Shown in pieces: positions 42,807 to 52,069 of a stretch of 64,000 nucleotides of DNA; positions within the stretch are counted from its first letter, which is position 1, and every line of letters begins with the position of its first letter. The stretch is from assembly GCA_046704745.1 (NCBI GenBank), contig JBJKRL010000137.1, positions 1 through 64,000 of the forward strand, in the 5' to 3' direction. A model generated the notes under the pieces. It did not search any database, was not told where the DNA came from, and was given only the letters and a program-made list of their open reading frames with translations. The DNA is from CAWGGS01 sp046704745 (GTDB taxonomy: Bacteria > Desulfobacterota > Desulfobulbia > Desulfobulbales > Desulfocapsaceae). The position numbers and the translations under genes were made by a program.

Positions 42807-44159
42807 ATGAATAAAAACAATTTGTTGAGAACTACCATGCAAGAACCCCCAAATTCATCAAACATTCAACCTCCCCGTGGGAAATTACTCATATTGCTGC
42901 CGGGAATGGGGGCGGTGGCGACCACCTTTATTGCCGGAGTTGAGGCTGTCCGCAACGGACTCGCCTTGCCCATTGGTTCCGTTACCCAACTTCAGACAAT
43001 CAGATTGGGCAAGCGATCCAACAATCGCAACCCTCTTATTAAAGAATTTATCGAACTCGCCTCCCTTGAAGATCTGGTTTTCAGAGGGTGGGATCCCAAA
43101 CCCGACAGTGCCTACGAAGCAGCGGTCAAAGCAAAGGTTCTGGACAAACAGAATCTCGATTCCGTTGCCTCCTTCCTGCAGACTATTCAACCCATGCCGG
43201 CTGTCTTTGCCAAAGACTACGTACGACTTTTGGACGGCACCAACGTCAAGAAGCAAAGCAACAAATTTGAACTTGCTCAGCAGGTACGAGAGGATATAAG
43301 AGCAGCGTTGAAGGAAACGGGCGCGACGAGAGCGGTGATGGTGTGGTGTGGATCAACGGAAATTTTCTTGAGGCCTGCCCCCTGTCACGACGATATAGAC
43401 CGATTCGAAAAAGCTTTAAAAGACAATGATCCGGCCATCTCGCCATCACAAATCTATGCCTATGCAGCATTAAAGGAAAAAATCCCCTATGCCAACGGCG
43501 CACCGAACATGTCGGCCGATAATCCAGCAATGGAGACATTGGCCTTGGAACAGGAGGTGCCCATTGCCGGCAAGGATTTCAAGACCGGACAGACACTCTT
43601 GAAAACCATACTGGCCCCCGGCTTCAAAGCGCGGATGCTCGGATTAACAGGTTGGTTTTCAACCAATATTCTTGGCAATCGTGACGGCGAAGTGTTGGCC
43701 GATCCAGATAGTTTCAAGGCAAAAGAAGTTACTAAAAGCGGGGTGCTGGATATTCTTCAGCCTGAAATCTACCCTGCCCTCTATAAGAATCTTTATCATA
43801 AAGTGCGCATCGACTATTATCCGCCCCGGGGGGACTCCAAGGAAGGTTGGGATAATATAGACATTTTCGGCTGGTTAGGCTATCCTATGCAAATTAAGAT
43901 CAATTTTCTCTGTCGGGATTCGATTCTCGCTGCTCCGATTGTTCTGGATCTTGCATTATTGCTTGACCTGGCCCATAGAGCGGGACGTATCGGCGTTCAG
44001 GAATGGTTGTCCTTTTATTTCAAGTCGCCGCATGTAACTCCTGGACATATTCCTGAAAATGATCTATTTATCCAGCATTTCCGTTTAAAGAACACGCTTC
44101 GGCTACTGGCGGGGGAAGAGCCTTTGACGCATCTTGATGAAAACAACGAAATGGTGTGA
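42807..44159 (+). CDS. ino1: Myo-inositol-1-phosphate synthase
   Basis: 450-aa NAD-dependent enzyme converting glucose 6-phosphate to L-myo-inositol 1-phosphate. The dinucleotide fold is LLPGMGAVATTFIAGVE; further family motifs are RLDGTNVKK, MVWCGSTEIFLRP, IAGKDFKTGQTLLKT and PPRGDSKEGWDNIDIFGWLG. Length is typical of the bacterial form. ATG 42807 is chosen, with AAAGG upstream; TTG 42786 and ATG 42837 are alternatives. The TGA overlaps the GTG of the next gene (GTGA), so the pair is translationally coupled: the product feeds the cytidylyltransferase. Confidence 0.95.
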   Translation: MNKNNLLRTTMQEPPNSSNIQPPRGKLLILLPGMGAVATTFIAGVEAVRNGLALPIGSVTQLQTIRLGKRSNNRNPLIKEFIELASLEDLVFRGWDPKPDSAYEAAVKAKVLDKQNLDSVASFLQTIQPMPAVFAKDYVRLLDGTNVKKQSNKFELAQQVREDIRAALKETGATRAVMVWCGSTEIFLRPAPCHDDIDRFEKALKDNDPAISPSQIYAYAALKEKIPYANGAPNMSADNPAMETLALEQEVPIAGKDFKTGQTLLKTILAPGFKARMLGLTGWFSTNILGNRDGEVLADPDSFKAKEVTKSGVLDILQPEIYPALYKNLYHKVRIDYYPPRGDSKEGWDNIDIFGWLGYPMQIKINFLCRDSILAAPIVLDLALLLDLAHRAGRIGVQEWLSFYFKSPHVTPGHIPENDLFIQHFRLKNTLRLLAGEEPLTHLDENNEMV

Positions 44160-44920
44160 GAGTGATTAAAGAGAGGAACGGATATCGCCTTGGGGTGGTG
44201 TTGGCTGCAGGACTCGGTTCGCGATTGGTCGGCGACAACACATGCCGTCTGAAACCGCTGGTACCGGTTGACGGCATCTCTTTGCTGCTTCGTACTTTGC
44301 AGAATCTGGAAATTAGTTGCGATCGCGTCGTCATCGTCCTGGGATACGGTGCTGACATCGTACAAGATTCCGTCCTGTCGCAATACCAGGGGCCATTGCA
44401 TCTGGATTTTGTCTTAAATGAGCGTTATCACCTGTCCAACGGTGTTTCATTGTTGGCTGCCCAAAAACACATTAAAGGGGAGTTTATCCTGACCATGGCC
44501 GATCATGTCATGGATAAAAAGCTTCTCGAACTTGCCAGAGACCATCACCTGGCACCGGAAAGCTGCACGCTTCTTGTTGACTATAAGTTGGCTTCCATCT
44601 ACGATATGACCGATGCAACCAAGGCACTTGTGGAAGATGGAAAGATTATCAAAATAGGAAAGGAACTTGATAAATACAACTGTGTCGACACCGGACTTTT
44701 CGTCTGTGATCCCACCTTGCTTGATTGTCTTAACCGCATCTTTAAAGAAAAAATGGATGTATCGTTATCTGAAGGTGCGCAATTGCTTGCCGCCTACGGT
44801 AGAATGAATGCACTCGATATTTTCGATGCCTTCTGGCAGGATGTCGACACACCGGAAATGCTGGCGCATGCGGAAAAGATGCTCTCCATAGAAGACACTT
44901 ACGCCCTGTTGAAAAACTAG
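44156..44920 (+). CDS. CTP:inositol-1-phosphate cytidylyltransferase
   Basis: 254-aa nucleotidyltransferase. LAAGLGSRL with LKPLVPVDG is the sugar-phosphate nucleotidyltransferase signature; FILTMADHVMDK, KIIKIGKELDKYNCVDTGLF and WQDVDTPEM match the inositol-1-phosphate cytidylyltransferases of the di-inositol-phosphate pathway. It makes CDP-inositol. Unlike the bifunctional form, it has no fused CDP-alcohol phosphatidyltransferase domain, and none lies next to it. It overlaps ino1, starting at GTG 44156 (GTG 44162 also possible). The partner that uses CDP-inositol must be elsewhere or be the TagB/F-like protein upstream. Confidence 0.82.
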   Translation: MRVIKERNGYRLGVVLAAGLGSRLVGDNTCRLKPLVPVDGISLLLRTLQNLEISCDRVVIVLGYGADIVQDSVLSQYQGPLHLDFVLNERYHLSNGVSLLAAQKHIKGEFILTMADHVMDKKLLELARDHHLAPESCTLLVDYKLASIYDMTDATKALVEDGKIIKIGKELDKYNCVDTGLFVCDPTLLDCLNRIFKEKMDVSLSEGAQLLAAYGRMNALDIFDAFWQDVDTPEMLAHAEKMLSIEDTYALLKN

Positions 44921-44949
44921 GCCGTCAGAGGTACCCCTCGGCTCCTAAT

Positions 44950-45022
44950 CATTGAGATCAACTCAATTTTCATCATTGGTTGTACTCTTGTCGCGAGAAT
45001 GGACTTTTATGAGAAATCGGGG
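44950..45022. repeat. Short repeat, copy B
   Basis: Counterpart of 20988-21061: CATTGAGA, TCAATTTTCATC and terminal ATGAGAAATCGGGG are shared. It lies in the convergent gap between the cytidylyltransferase and mlaC. Confidence 0.5.
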
Positions 45023-45037
45023 TCAACAATGCCCTGC

Positions 45038-45646
45038 TCATTTCAAAGACTCCTGGCGATATTCCCCGACCTTATCTTTTAGACGGGCTACCAAATCGGC
45101 CAAGGAGCTTTTTTCCAGAATCCGTTGAAATTGCTGTCGATAATTTCGGATAGTATCCACTTCATCGGCTATATAGTCGACGATTCGCCAACCATCCTCC
45201 CTTCTTTCAAGGACATAACTCAGCTGTATCGAATCATCCTTATAATAGGCAACAGTATTTATAATCGCAACATTCCCTTTGATCTCTTTTCCTTTATATT
45301 CAAAACGATCTGCTCTATAGGTGCCGAGTTTTCTCAGACCGTTGATCTTTAACAGCTCAACAAACGTCTTTTGAAACTCAGAACACAACGCTTTTGATTT
45401 CCCGCTGCAGAAACCGGCTGTGGCTCGCTGACCCATAGTCGCAAAGTCGGTCACCTCTTCCATGACTGAAAAAATCTTTTTTTGAACCTGCTGGTCCATG
45501 TGTTTTGATTTCTGATAAAGAGAAAGAATCTTGTCATTGGAGGAATGAATCAACTGCATAGGATCCTGTATTTGGTCCCCCCTGACGGAAGGGGCGAGAA
45601 AGAGCAGGAAACAAATCATTACCGAACTACATACGTACCTGACCAT
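45038..45646 (-). CDS. MlaC/Ttg2D-type periplasmic lipid-binding protein
   Basis: About 202 aa with a signal peptide (cleavage near VRGD). The sequence fits the MlaC family, which shuttles phospholipids between the outer membrane and an inner-membrane MCE transporter: a DFATMGQRATAGF segment and a C-terminal GWRIVDYIADEVD close to the family's ligand pocket. I chose ATG 45646; the longer frame would put its signal peptide inside TolC. It overlaps the tolC end by 20 bases, so the two are coupled. No mlaE, mlaF or mlaD is adjacent. Confidence 0.82.
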   Translation of the reverse strand: MVRYVCSSVMICFLLFLAPSVRGDQIQDPMQLIHSSNDKILSLYQKSKHMDQQVQKKIFSVMEEVTDFATMGQRATAGFCSGKSKALCSEFQKTFVELLKINGLRKLGTYRADRFEYKGKEIKGNVAIINTVAYYKDDSIQLSYVLERREDGWRIVDYIADEVDTIRNYRQQFQRILEKSSLADLVARLKDKVGEYRQESLK

Positions 45647-47078
45647 CATTTTCCCATTGAAGATAAAGTTCCATATTACCGGCGCTTTTCGAAAGCTTAG
45701 CAAGCGCCAGAAGATAGTTGTACCGCGTTTCGATCTCCTCTGACTGAAGAAGAAAATACTGTTTGTAGGCACTGATTAATCGTTTGACATCCCCGATCCC
45801 CATACTGAGATTGTCACTCTCCAGTCTGATCCACTGGCGGGCTGCCTGTAAAGATTCGTCTGCAACATTGAGAAGGTGCCACTGCTTCTGTACTGAATTA
45901 TAATAATTCCGAATTTCTCCATTAAGACGGAGAACGAGCAGCTTCTTTTTTTCCACCAGTTTCAAATAATCCAGCAGCGCCTGTTCTTCCTCGGCTGAGT
46001 GCACCTTGTAATTAAAATCCCATTTCATGCCGATAACTGCGCCGATATTTTTATAATTGTAATCATCGGTAATAAACGGGTTGGTCTGCCTGTCCCGATT
46101 AGGGGCTCTGCCGTAGCCCAGTTCCGCCGCCAGAAACACATCCGGATATTTCTTATCTTTTTCCAGCCTTGCCTTCTGTTTCAAAGCTCTGATTCCAGCA
46201 TCAATACCTTTTATCTGCCAGGAATGGACCTTGACATAGGAAAGGAATTGTTCGAGAGGCGTGTAAGCAGCATTGAAATCCGGGATCTGAGGAGATGCGG
46301 GATTTATCTCAATATTCCCGGAAAGATTCAGTAAACCTTTGAGCAATAATGTCGCTTCGGTTTGAGCCGATGGTCCCTGACCGGACTGCTTTTCTATCTC
46401 AAATCGCATCGATTTGGTTTCAAGCAGCTGGGAGTCTGTTATATCCGGTGCATTGCGCTGCAACATATTTTCAATCTTTTGCAGGAGGGTATGATACTGC
46501 TCCTTGAGCTTCAGGCCAACTCTGCTTCCGTCTCTGCCTGCCACCACCCCCAGAAATGCCTTAACGACCTCAAAAGATAGCTCATTTTCTGATACCTGCT
46601 GCTCTGCCTTTTTTACCAGGACGTTAAAACGTCCGGCTTCGCTGGCACTCGCATATTTGCCGAAAGTATAAAGAGGTTGTATAATATCCAGGTCAACCTT
46701 GAAAAATGGACCCAGATTGTTATAATCACCTTGTTCATCAGGAGAACTGACGACATCCCCCTTTGCACCGGGAACAAGACCTGTATAGGATTTGAGCTGA
46801 AATTGCGGATAATTAAACCTTCCGGCTATCTCTTTTGATTTTTCCCTGGCGGCTTTAACTTCGAATCTGTTGATTCTCGTAAGGGGGTTATTCTTTTTCG
46901 CCAAGGTAACAGCCTGGCTCAGGTCGAGGTTTAAGGTTTGCTCACTTGCCAAGGCCGTACCGGCTTGATTTAAAAGAAAAAAAAGAACGCATAGGGATAA
47001 AAAGCATCCGGATAAGAAAGACAATGCACGCTTGCATACCGGATTTATCAACTTACTCATATTCTGTAAATAATACAC
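45627..47078 (-). CDS. TolC-family outer membrane channel protein
   Basis: 483 aa with an N-terminal signal peptide ending near ALAS, then the repeated TolC-type helix/strand arrangement: an early LDLSQAVTLAKKNNPLTRIN, a first strand set around QPLYTFGKYASASEAG and the matching second half with MKWDFNYKVHSAEEEQALLDY. Such proteins form trimeric outer-membrane ducts for efflux or secretion. Here no inner-membrane partner is beside it, but the MlaC-like gene is coupled to it. ATG 47078 or 47060 may be used. The pairing suggests lipid or glycolipid traffic across the periplasm. Confidence 0.85.
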   Translation of the reverse strand: MYYLQNMSKLINPVCKRALSFLSGCFLSLCVLFFLLNQAGTALASEQTLNLDLSQAVTLAKKNNPLTRINRFEVKAAREKSKEIAGRFNYPQFQLKSYTGLVPGAKGDVVSSPDEQGDYNNLGPFFKVDLDIIQPLYTFGKYASASEAGRFNVLVKKAEQQVSENELSFEVVKAFLGVVAGRDGSRVGLKLKEQYHTLLQKIENMLQRNAPDITDSQLLETKSMRFEIEKQSGQGPSAQTEATLLLKGLLNLSGNIEINPASPQIPDFNAAYTPLEQFLSYVKVHSWQIKGIDAGIRALKQKARLEKDKKYPDVFLAAELGYGRAPNRDRQTNPFITDDYNYKNIGAVIGMKWDFNYKVHSAEEEQALLDYLKLVEKKKLLVLRLNGEIRNYYNSVQKQWHLLNVADESLQAARQWIRLESDNLSMGIGDVKRLISAYKQYFLLQSEEIETRYNYLLALAKLSKSAGNMELYLQWENDGQVRM

Positions 47079-47315
47079 ATTGATTGTTATTATCTTGAGA
47101 AATTGCTGCAGTCTATTCTCAAGGTAGCCGACGATTTGAAAATATTAGAATCGATTTTTTCAGTTTGTGCAAATCTATATTCTTTTAAAAAAAGGTCAAC
47201 TTATATAGGAAAATTGCCGAATAAAAGAAAACTTCCAATAGAGGGGAACCAATGCTCCCTGCCCGGACTCAATGAACATCGTTCAGATCCTGCAGAAGAG
47301 AAGGGATATGTGACA

Positions 47316-48122
47316 ATGAGACGTAATCTCCCAATTATATTTGTATTACTAGCTATACTGAGCTTTTTCATTTTTTCAACTTCCATGAGTTTTTCTGCTG
47401 AACTCAACCACGAAGAAAAGGACCATATCATAAAGCCCATTCTTAAAAAAGAATATGATATAAAACTGTTACAACGCTATGCACTCGAGTTGCAAAAAGA
47501 TCCGAGTAATTTTCAGGTCTTGATCAATGCCGCTTATTTGCATCTTCGTCTAGGTTGGCTGTATAGCAATAAAGATGAAGGAAAGAAGCATTACAGCATG
47601 CTCCAGAAATATGCTGACAAGGCACTCCAGATCAACCCCTTGAACTATGAAGCTCAACTTCTTGATATTATAGCAAGAGGGAAAACAATCGGGTATCTGT
47701 CCGTAGGGGATCAGGTCCATCGCGTATGGCAGCTTAAGAAGGATCTTGATGCCTTGATGGCCAATCATGGCAATGATCCAAATGCCATCTATGTATTAAG
47801 TTGGTTGAACTTCAAAGTAGGACAGGTTAATTCCCTGCAGAAATTCGTCGCCTCTTTCTTTTTTGGGGGATTACCCGAAGACCTGACAACCCAAAATGGC
47901 CTCGCCCTCATGAAAAAGGCTATCTCCCTGCGCCCGAACTACTGTATCTACTACTATGACTTGGGTCTTTTCAATCAACGCCTGGGAGACTTGGAAAAAG
48001 CCAAAGAACTCTACGAAAAAGCAGTATCCATTCCCCCTCAAAAACCAGAAGAATTGATCTATCAACAGAAGGCGGAGGAGCATCTCCAAGAATTGCGCGT
48101 GAAAAACCTGGCAAATAACTGA
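47316..48122 (+). CDS. Exported TPR-repeat protein
   Basis: About 268 aa with a signal sequence (LPIIFVLLAILSFFIFSTSM) and TPR-like helical repeats: ALELQKDPSNFQVLINAAYL, YADKALQINPLNYEAQLLDI and YYYDLGLFNQRLGDLEKAKE. It is a scaffold protein of the periplasm or inner membrane, not an enzyme. ATG 47316 is chosen because it precedes the signal peptide; AAGGGA lies ten bases upstream (GTG 47310 is also possible). It is divergent from tolC and may serve the same envelope process. No named family is recognised. Confidence 0.75.
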   Translation: MRRNLPIIFVLLAILSFFIFSTSMSFSAELNHEEKDHIIKPILKKEYDIKLLQRYALELQKDPSNFQVLINAAYLHLRLGWLYSNKDEGKKHYSMLQKYADKALQINPLNYEAQLLDIIARGKTIGYLSVGDQVHRVWQLKKDLDALMANHGNDPNAIYVLSWLNFKVGQVNSLQKFVASFFFGGLPEDLTTQNGLALMKKAISLRPNYCIYYYDLGLFNQRLGDLEKAKELYEKAVSIPPQKPEELIYQQKAEEHLQELRVKNLANN

Positions 48123-48127
48123 TCAGC

Positions 48128-48970
48128 TCAACCCCTATCGCGGACCAAGTCCTTGTAGGCCAGCGTCTTTCTGCCTTCCAGAGCACGTCGGACAACATGT
48201 TCAATGGAACGAATGGTTGCTGCATGATCAAAATCAAACGGATGGACGGCAATGCGTATGAGGGGACGATTCAGCCACAAGCGCAGCTGAATAGGGCATA
48301 CAAGCAGTGAACCGATGAGACGTCCAGGTGTCCGGGTCGCCCAAGTGATAACGGGAACGGTGAAACGTCGATCTTCTTCGACCCATACCAGACTATGGTG
48401 GTCCTCAGTCCAAAGAACGGCACGCTGCTTAAGCAAAGGAACAAGGTGCTTATTATAAAGCCAGGCCGGTGCGACAAACCCTGCTGGATGAGTATCCCCG
48501 GTCCATTTTTTAAAGCATTCCAATCCGTGATCAAGACGTCGCTCGATTTCTGCCGGAGCTAAATCGAAAAATTCCCCCTCCCCCGCCGTTAACAGCCGTC
48601 GTTTCCCAAAATTCTTCCACCGCTGAATCATGGAATCACTCTGTGTGCCAGTTGATTCGGACGGATTTTCTCTTAGAACATCATGCACCACTTTCTGCCC
48701 CACCTCCAGGTGGTAATACCCATGCAGGAGCCATTCCACGGCAACAGGATGAGAACCTCGAATCCAGTCTTCAAATTCCGTCTGGGGCTTGAGCGGATGG
48801 CCTCCATGATAATCGGGTACCAGAAGGTAGGAGGCCTTTTCAACTCCCCAGCGATGAAAAAATTCTTCAGCCCTTCGAATACGGTCAAGATGAAAGGGCG
48901 TCACGTCATGGAGGGAGAAGAGAAGAGCCGGCTCAGTAAATGAAGATACATCAGCTGTCAAATCCCTCAT
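48128..48970 (-). CDS. DUF2334 polysaccharide deacetylase-like protein
   Basis: 280-aa NodB-fold protein of the DUF2334 family. Typical active-site phrases are FSLHDVTPFHLDRI (Asp and His region), EWLLHGYYHLEVG (metal His), FVAPAWLYN and a late RIAVHPFDFDH. It probably deacetylates a surface glycan. The start overlaps the end of the upstream glycosyltransferase gene by four bases (ATGA-type coupling), so the two act together on one substrate. Confidence 0.82.
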   Translation of the reverse strand: MRDLTADVSSFTEPALLFSLHDVTPFHLDRIRRAEEFFHRWGVEKASYLLVPDYHGGHPLKPQTEFEDWIRGSHPVAVEWLLHGYYHLEVGQKVVHDVLRENPSESTGTQSDSMIQRWKNFGKRRLLTAGEGEFFDLAPAEIERRLDHGLECFKKWTGDTHPAGFVAPAWLYNKHLVPLLKQRAVLWTEDHHSLVWVEEDRRFTVPVITWATRTPGRLIGSLLVCPIQLRLWLNRPLIRIAVHPFDFDHAATIRSIEHVVRRALEGRKTLAYKDLVRDRG

Positions 48971-50148
48971 GACTTTTTTATCACCTTGGTTTGGTAAAAA
49001 TCTATTATACGCCCAATAGCCTCATTCCACGTGCCATAACGTTGCGCTATAGCGCGGCTGCGTCTGATCTCAGCTTCAAGGTCGCTCTCCACTGCATTTG
49101 CGGCGGCACGGATGGCTCTCCGGAAATCCTGGACGTCCCCTGCGCGAAAGATGAAAGGACTTCCTCCATTTTTCAACATTTCACCGACACCACCGGTATC
49201 CGGACCGACCACGACAAGCCCCGACGTCAGGGCCTCCAATACCGTCAAGCCAAAGGTATCAAATGGCCCGGGTGCCAATAGAATGTGGTGATTGGTATAA
49301 ATATTCGCTAACTCCTGTCGATCGCTGACATACCCCTGCCAGGCATACCGCGGATGCTTCCATTCCCTAAATGCTGCTTCCTGAGGGCCAAATCCAACCA
49401 CCCGCAACGTCCCTTGAGGATATTCCACCTCCAGCAACTCCGGCATCAGGGCCTCCAACAGATCAACCCCCCTGTCACGCTCCAACCGGCCCACATGGAG
49501 GAATTTAACCGATCCCGGAGACTCAAGTTTCCTTATTTCGATGTTTGAGCCGAAGATCGGGTCATACCCCAGCGGTGCAAGAACCAGACGTTGCACACCT
49601 CTTGCTCGCAAATTACGCTCCACCACTTCCGAACCGACCAATGTCCAGTCATAGCGGTCTTGCAGCCAATAGAAAAATCGTGCACATTGTTTCTCAAACC
49701 ATTCGGTTCCCGGCAATCGCAGCCGCTGCATCCAAATCCATGGTGCCAAATAGTTTGGATTGGGATCGGCATGGTAAAAAGCGCAAAGTGGATTACGGTA
49801 TAAACCCAATGCCTTGCTTAAAAGCCCGAAGGGACCCGACAACCATGGTTCCCCCACCTCAACGACATCGGGCTTGATCCGTCTAATCCACCGGTATACA
49901 CCAATCACATCATAGAGTAATCGGTAGCCATCGGAATGAGAAGAAACGGGAATGCCGCGAAAGGATACCATTGTGACATTGGCGGACAGAGTGTGCACAG
50001 AGTGTCTGGGACCGGGATAAAACAGGTAGTATTCGTGTTCAGGATGGTCTTGAAACCATTTACATTTATTTTTGTGGTAGGTCCGAATACCACCACCCCG
50101 TTCGTTATAGAAAGTATTGATATCGATTAAGATCATCGGCTTCGACAC
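48967..50148 (-). CDS. Glycosyltransferase family 4
   Basis: 393-aa GT-B enzyme. The N-terminal part has DINTFYNERGGGIRTYHKNK; the donor part has FLHVGRLERDRGVDLLEALM, VVGFGPQEAAFREWK and APGPFDTFGLTVLEALTSG with the E-x7-E-like donor site. It is coupled to the DUF2334 deacetylase downstream, a pairing that suggests sugar addition followed by deacetylation. Sugar and acceptor unknown. Confidence 0.87.
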   Translation of the reverse strand: MSKPMILIDINTFYNERGGGIRTYHKNKCKWFQDHPEHEYYLFYPGPRHSVHTLSANVTMVSFRGIPVSSHSDGYRLLYDVIGVYRWIRRIKPDVVEVGEPWLSGPFGLLSKALGLYRNPLCAFYHADPNPNYLAPWIWMQRLRLPGTEWFEKQCARFFYWLQDRYDWTLVGSEVVERNLRARGVQRLVLAPLGYDPIFGSNIEIRKLESPGSVKFLHVGRLERDRGVDLLEALMPELLEVEYPQGTLRVVGFGPQEAAFREWKHPRYAWQGYVSDRQELANIYTNHHILLAPGPFDTFGLTVLEALTSGLVVVGPDTGGVGEMLKNGGSPFIFRAGDVQDFRRAIRAAANAVESDLEAEIRRSRAIAQRYGTWNEAIGRIIDFYQTKVIKKS

Positions 50149-50559
50149 TCTCCCTCAATCAACATCCTAGGAACATGAAAGGGAAACGCCTGACAGGAAA
50201 TAGAAGAGAAGAATCGATATAAGGTGACGTAAAAGACAATTTCAGATCCACACCGCTGAAAAAACATGAAAACAAAAGGTTATCTGTCAAAAACTGGAAC
50301 AAACCTATCCGATCACGGACAGTAAGGCAACTTTTTTCTCCCATTCATTGTTTGAGAAAAAATGCGCATGAGCCGGATAAACCATTTTTAATGTACGTGT
50401 AATTTGAAGTATCCGTTCCCGGCGTAGGTTGGGGAAAAAACAAACGGTTTGGTTGCACAGGTGCAGCTATTGAAGTTGTGCGTGTCCTGTTTTGCCAGAC
50501 AGCATGTCAAGCGAGAGGCGGCAACAGGACCTGACCCTCCCATGGTGAAGGGAAATGGA
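50149..50559. other. Intergenic region upstream of glycosyltransferase
   Basis: About 410 bases between two minus-strand genes. A minus-strand frame ending at 50388 shows Cys-rich and aromatic residues (SCTCATKPFVFSP) but has no convincing start, so I leave it uncalled. No clear terminator or promoter is visible. Confidence 0.4.
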
Positions 50560-51615
50560 TCACCCATTCTGCGGTCGGGGTGAGGACAGATCGGTTTGTT
50601 CCCAGATCCCCCGGATCTTCTCCCCGCAATGAGGACAGCATGAAGTGTTGATCTTATTGGATCGAATGCTGAACCCGATTCGATGGATAATCTCTTTGAG
50701 GCAGGAAGGGCAGTAGGTATTCTCCCCGCCTTCCCCGGGTACATTGCCCTCATAAACGAAATGGAGTCCGCGATCCAGTCCGATCTGCCGAGCCTTGCGC
50801 AAGGTGGATACGGATGTAGGCGGACGATCAGTCATGTTATAGGTGGGATAAAAGGCAGTCACATGCCATGGCATTGCCGGATCGATATCGGCGATGAAAG
50901 AGGCAATCTTGCGCAATTCGTCTTCACTATCGTTCAGTCCCGGAATCACAAGGGTTGTTATCTCAACCCAGATCCCGAGTTCCTTCATCAGACGTACGGT
51001 CTCAAGCACCGGATGCAATCTGGCACCGCAGATTTTTTTATAGAACTCTTCCGAAAAAGCCTTGATATCGATGTTGATAGCATCAAGAACGGGCGCCAAC
51101 ATCCTGGTCGCCTTTTGTGACATATACCCGTTTGAGACAAAGACGTTGCCGATCCCCCTCCGTTTGGCAAGGATACAGCAATCGTAGGCGAATTCGAAGA
51201 ACACCGTCGGCTCCACATACGTATAACTTATTGAGCTGCAACCGCTGGCAGCAGCAGCGTCGACAACCTGGTCAGGGCTGCGCCGGCTGCCGGACATCTC
51301 CTCTTCCGACATGTGAAGGGCTTGGGAGATTGAACTGTTTTGACAATGACGACAATGGAAATTACACCCCACCGTGGAAATGGAATAGGATAGGCTCCCA
51401 GGCAAGAAGTGAAACAGAGGCTTTTTTTCGATCGGATCGATATGCTCGGCCACCAACTCACCATAGACCAGGCTGAAGAGAACACCTCCCCTGTTTCGGC
51501 GAACGCCACATATGCCCCGTTTACCGTCTTTAATACGGCATTCATGGGCACAGAGTTCGCAAACAACACTGGCCCCCTCCTGCCGGTACAACATGGCTTT
51601 ATGCAAGAGGGTCAT
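50560..51615 (-). CDS. amrS: AmrS-type radical SAM enzyme (AmmeMemoRadiSam)
   Basis: 351 aa. The opening CELCAHECRIKDGKRGICGVR and the radical SAM motif GCNFHCRHCQN (CxxxCxxC) match the AmmeMemoRadiSam family radical SAM protein, a PflA-related enzyme. The usual companions, an AMMECR1 protein and a Memo protein, are not adjacent. The C-terminus has extra Cys pairs (CPSC and CCPHCG), possibly a zinc-binding or second-cluster tail. A GGAGGTA-like ribosome site precedes the ATG. The radical product is unknown. Confidence 0.88.
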   Translation of the reverse strand: MTLLHKAMLYRQEGASVVCELCAHECRIKDGKRGICGVRRNRGGVLFSLVYGELVAEHIDPIEKKPLFHFLPGSLSYSISTVGCNFHCRHCQNSSISQALHMSEEEMSGSRRSPDQVVDAAAASGCSSISYTYVEPTVFFEFAYDCCILAKRRGIGNVFVSNGYMSQKATRMLAPVLDAINIDIKAFSEEFYKKICGARLHPVLETVRLMKELGIWVEITTLVIPGLNDSEDELRKIASFIADIDPAMPWHVTAFYPTYNMTDRPPTSVSTLRKARQIGLDRGLHFVYEGNVPGEGGENTYCPSCLKEIIHRIGFSIRSNKINTSCCPHCGEKIRGIWEQTDLSSPRPQNG

Positions 51616-51707
51616 ATCCTACCTCCCTGGATCCTCAATTAACGACTTTTTTCTGCAGCAGACCGGAGCAACTCCCATTTTTTAAAGGACCATGTCAAGG
51701 GTCCGGC

Positions 51708-51968
51708 TCAGAGCCCACGGAGAAAAAAGGCTATAAATCTGCGCAGAAAGGTAATCAGAAAAAATTCTTTCCGCGGTTCTTGGGTGAAGGCCCTTGACCA
51801 GAGATACATGTGATTTGAATCAGGTACGACGAGTTTTCTGCTATGGGTATCGGTAATGCTGATAATACCTTCCAGATGCCATTTTTTCATAAATCCCCCC
51901 AACTTTTCTGAAAAAATTTGACCGCCAAGACGGTATTTATAATAAAAAGATATCACAGCAGGTTTCAT
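51708..51968 (-). CDS. Small hypothetical protein
   Basis: 86 residues with an aromatic, basic composition (ISFYYKYRLGGQIFSEKLGG) and a hydrophobic C-terminus (FFLITFLRRFIAFF). It has a good GAGGTGA ribosome site upstream of ATG 51968 (a TTG at 51971 is nearer), which is the main reason to believe in it. No family recognised. It may be membrane-associated through its end. Confidence 0.5.
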   Translation of the reverse strand: MKPAVISFYYKYRLGGQIFSEKLGGFMKKWHLEGIISITDTHSRKLVVPDSNHMYLWSRAFTQEPRKEFFLITFLRRFIAFFLRGL

Positions 51969-52069
51969 CAAGTCAAATCACCTCGGAGATATCGGGTGTA
52001 AGCCGATGGATAAAAACCACGATGGCGGAAGAGATGTGTTGTTTTTATCGGATGCTTGTTCGGAAAAGA

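Noticed and set aside
50388..50560. Cys-containing minus-strand frame
   Set aside because: It lacks a start codon and ribosome site; the similarity to coding sequence is weak.
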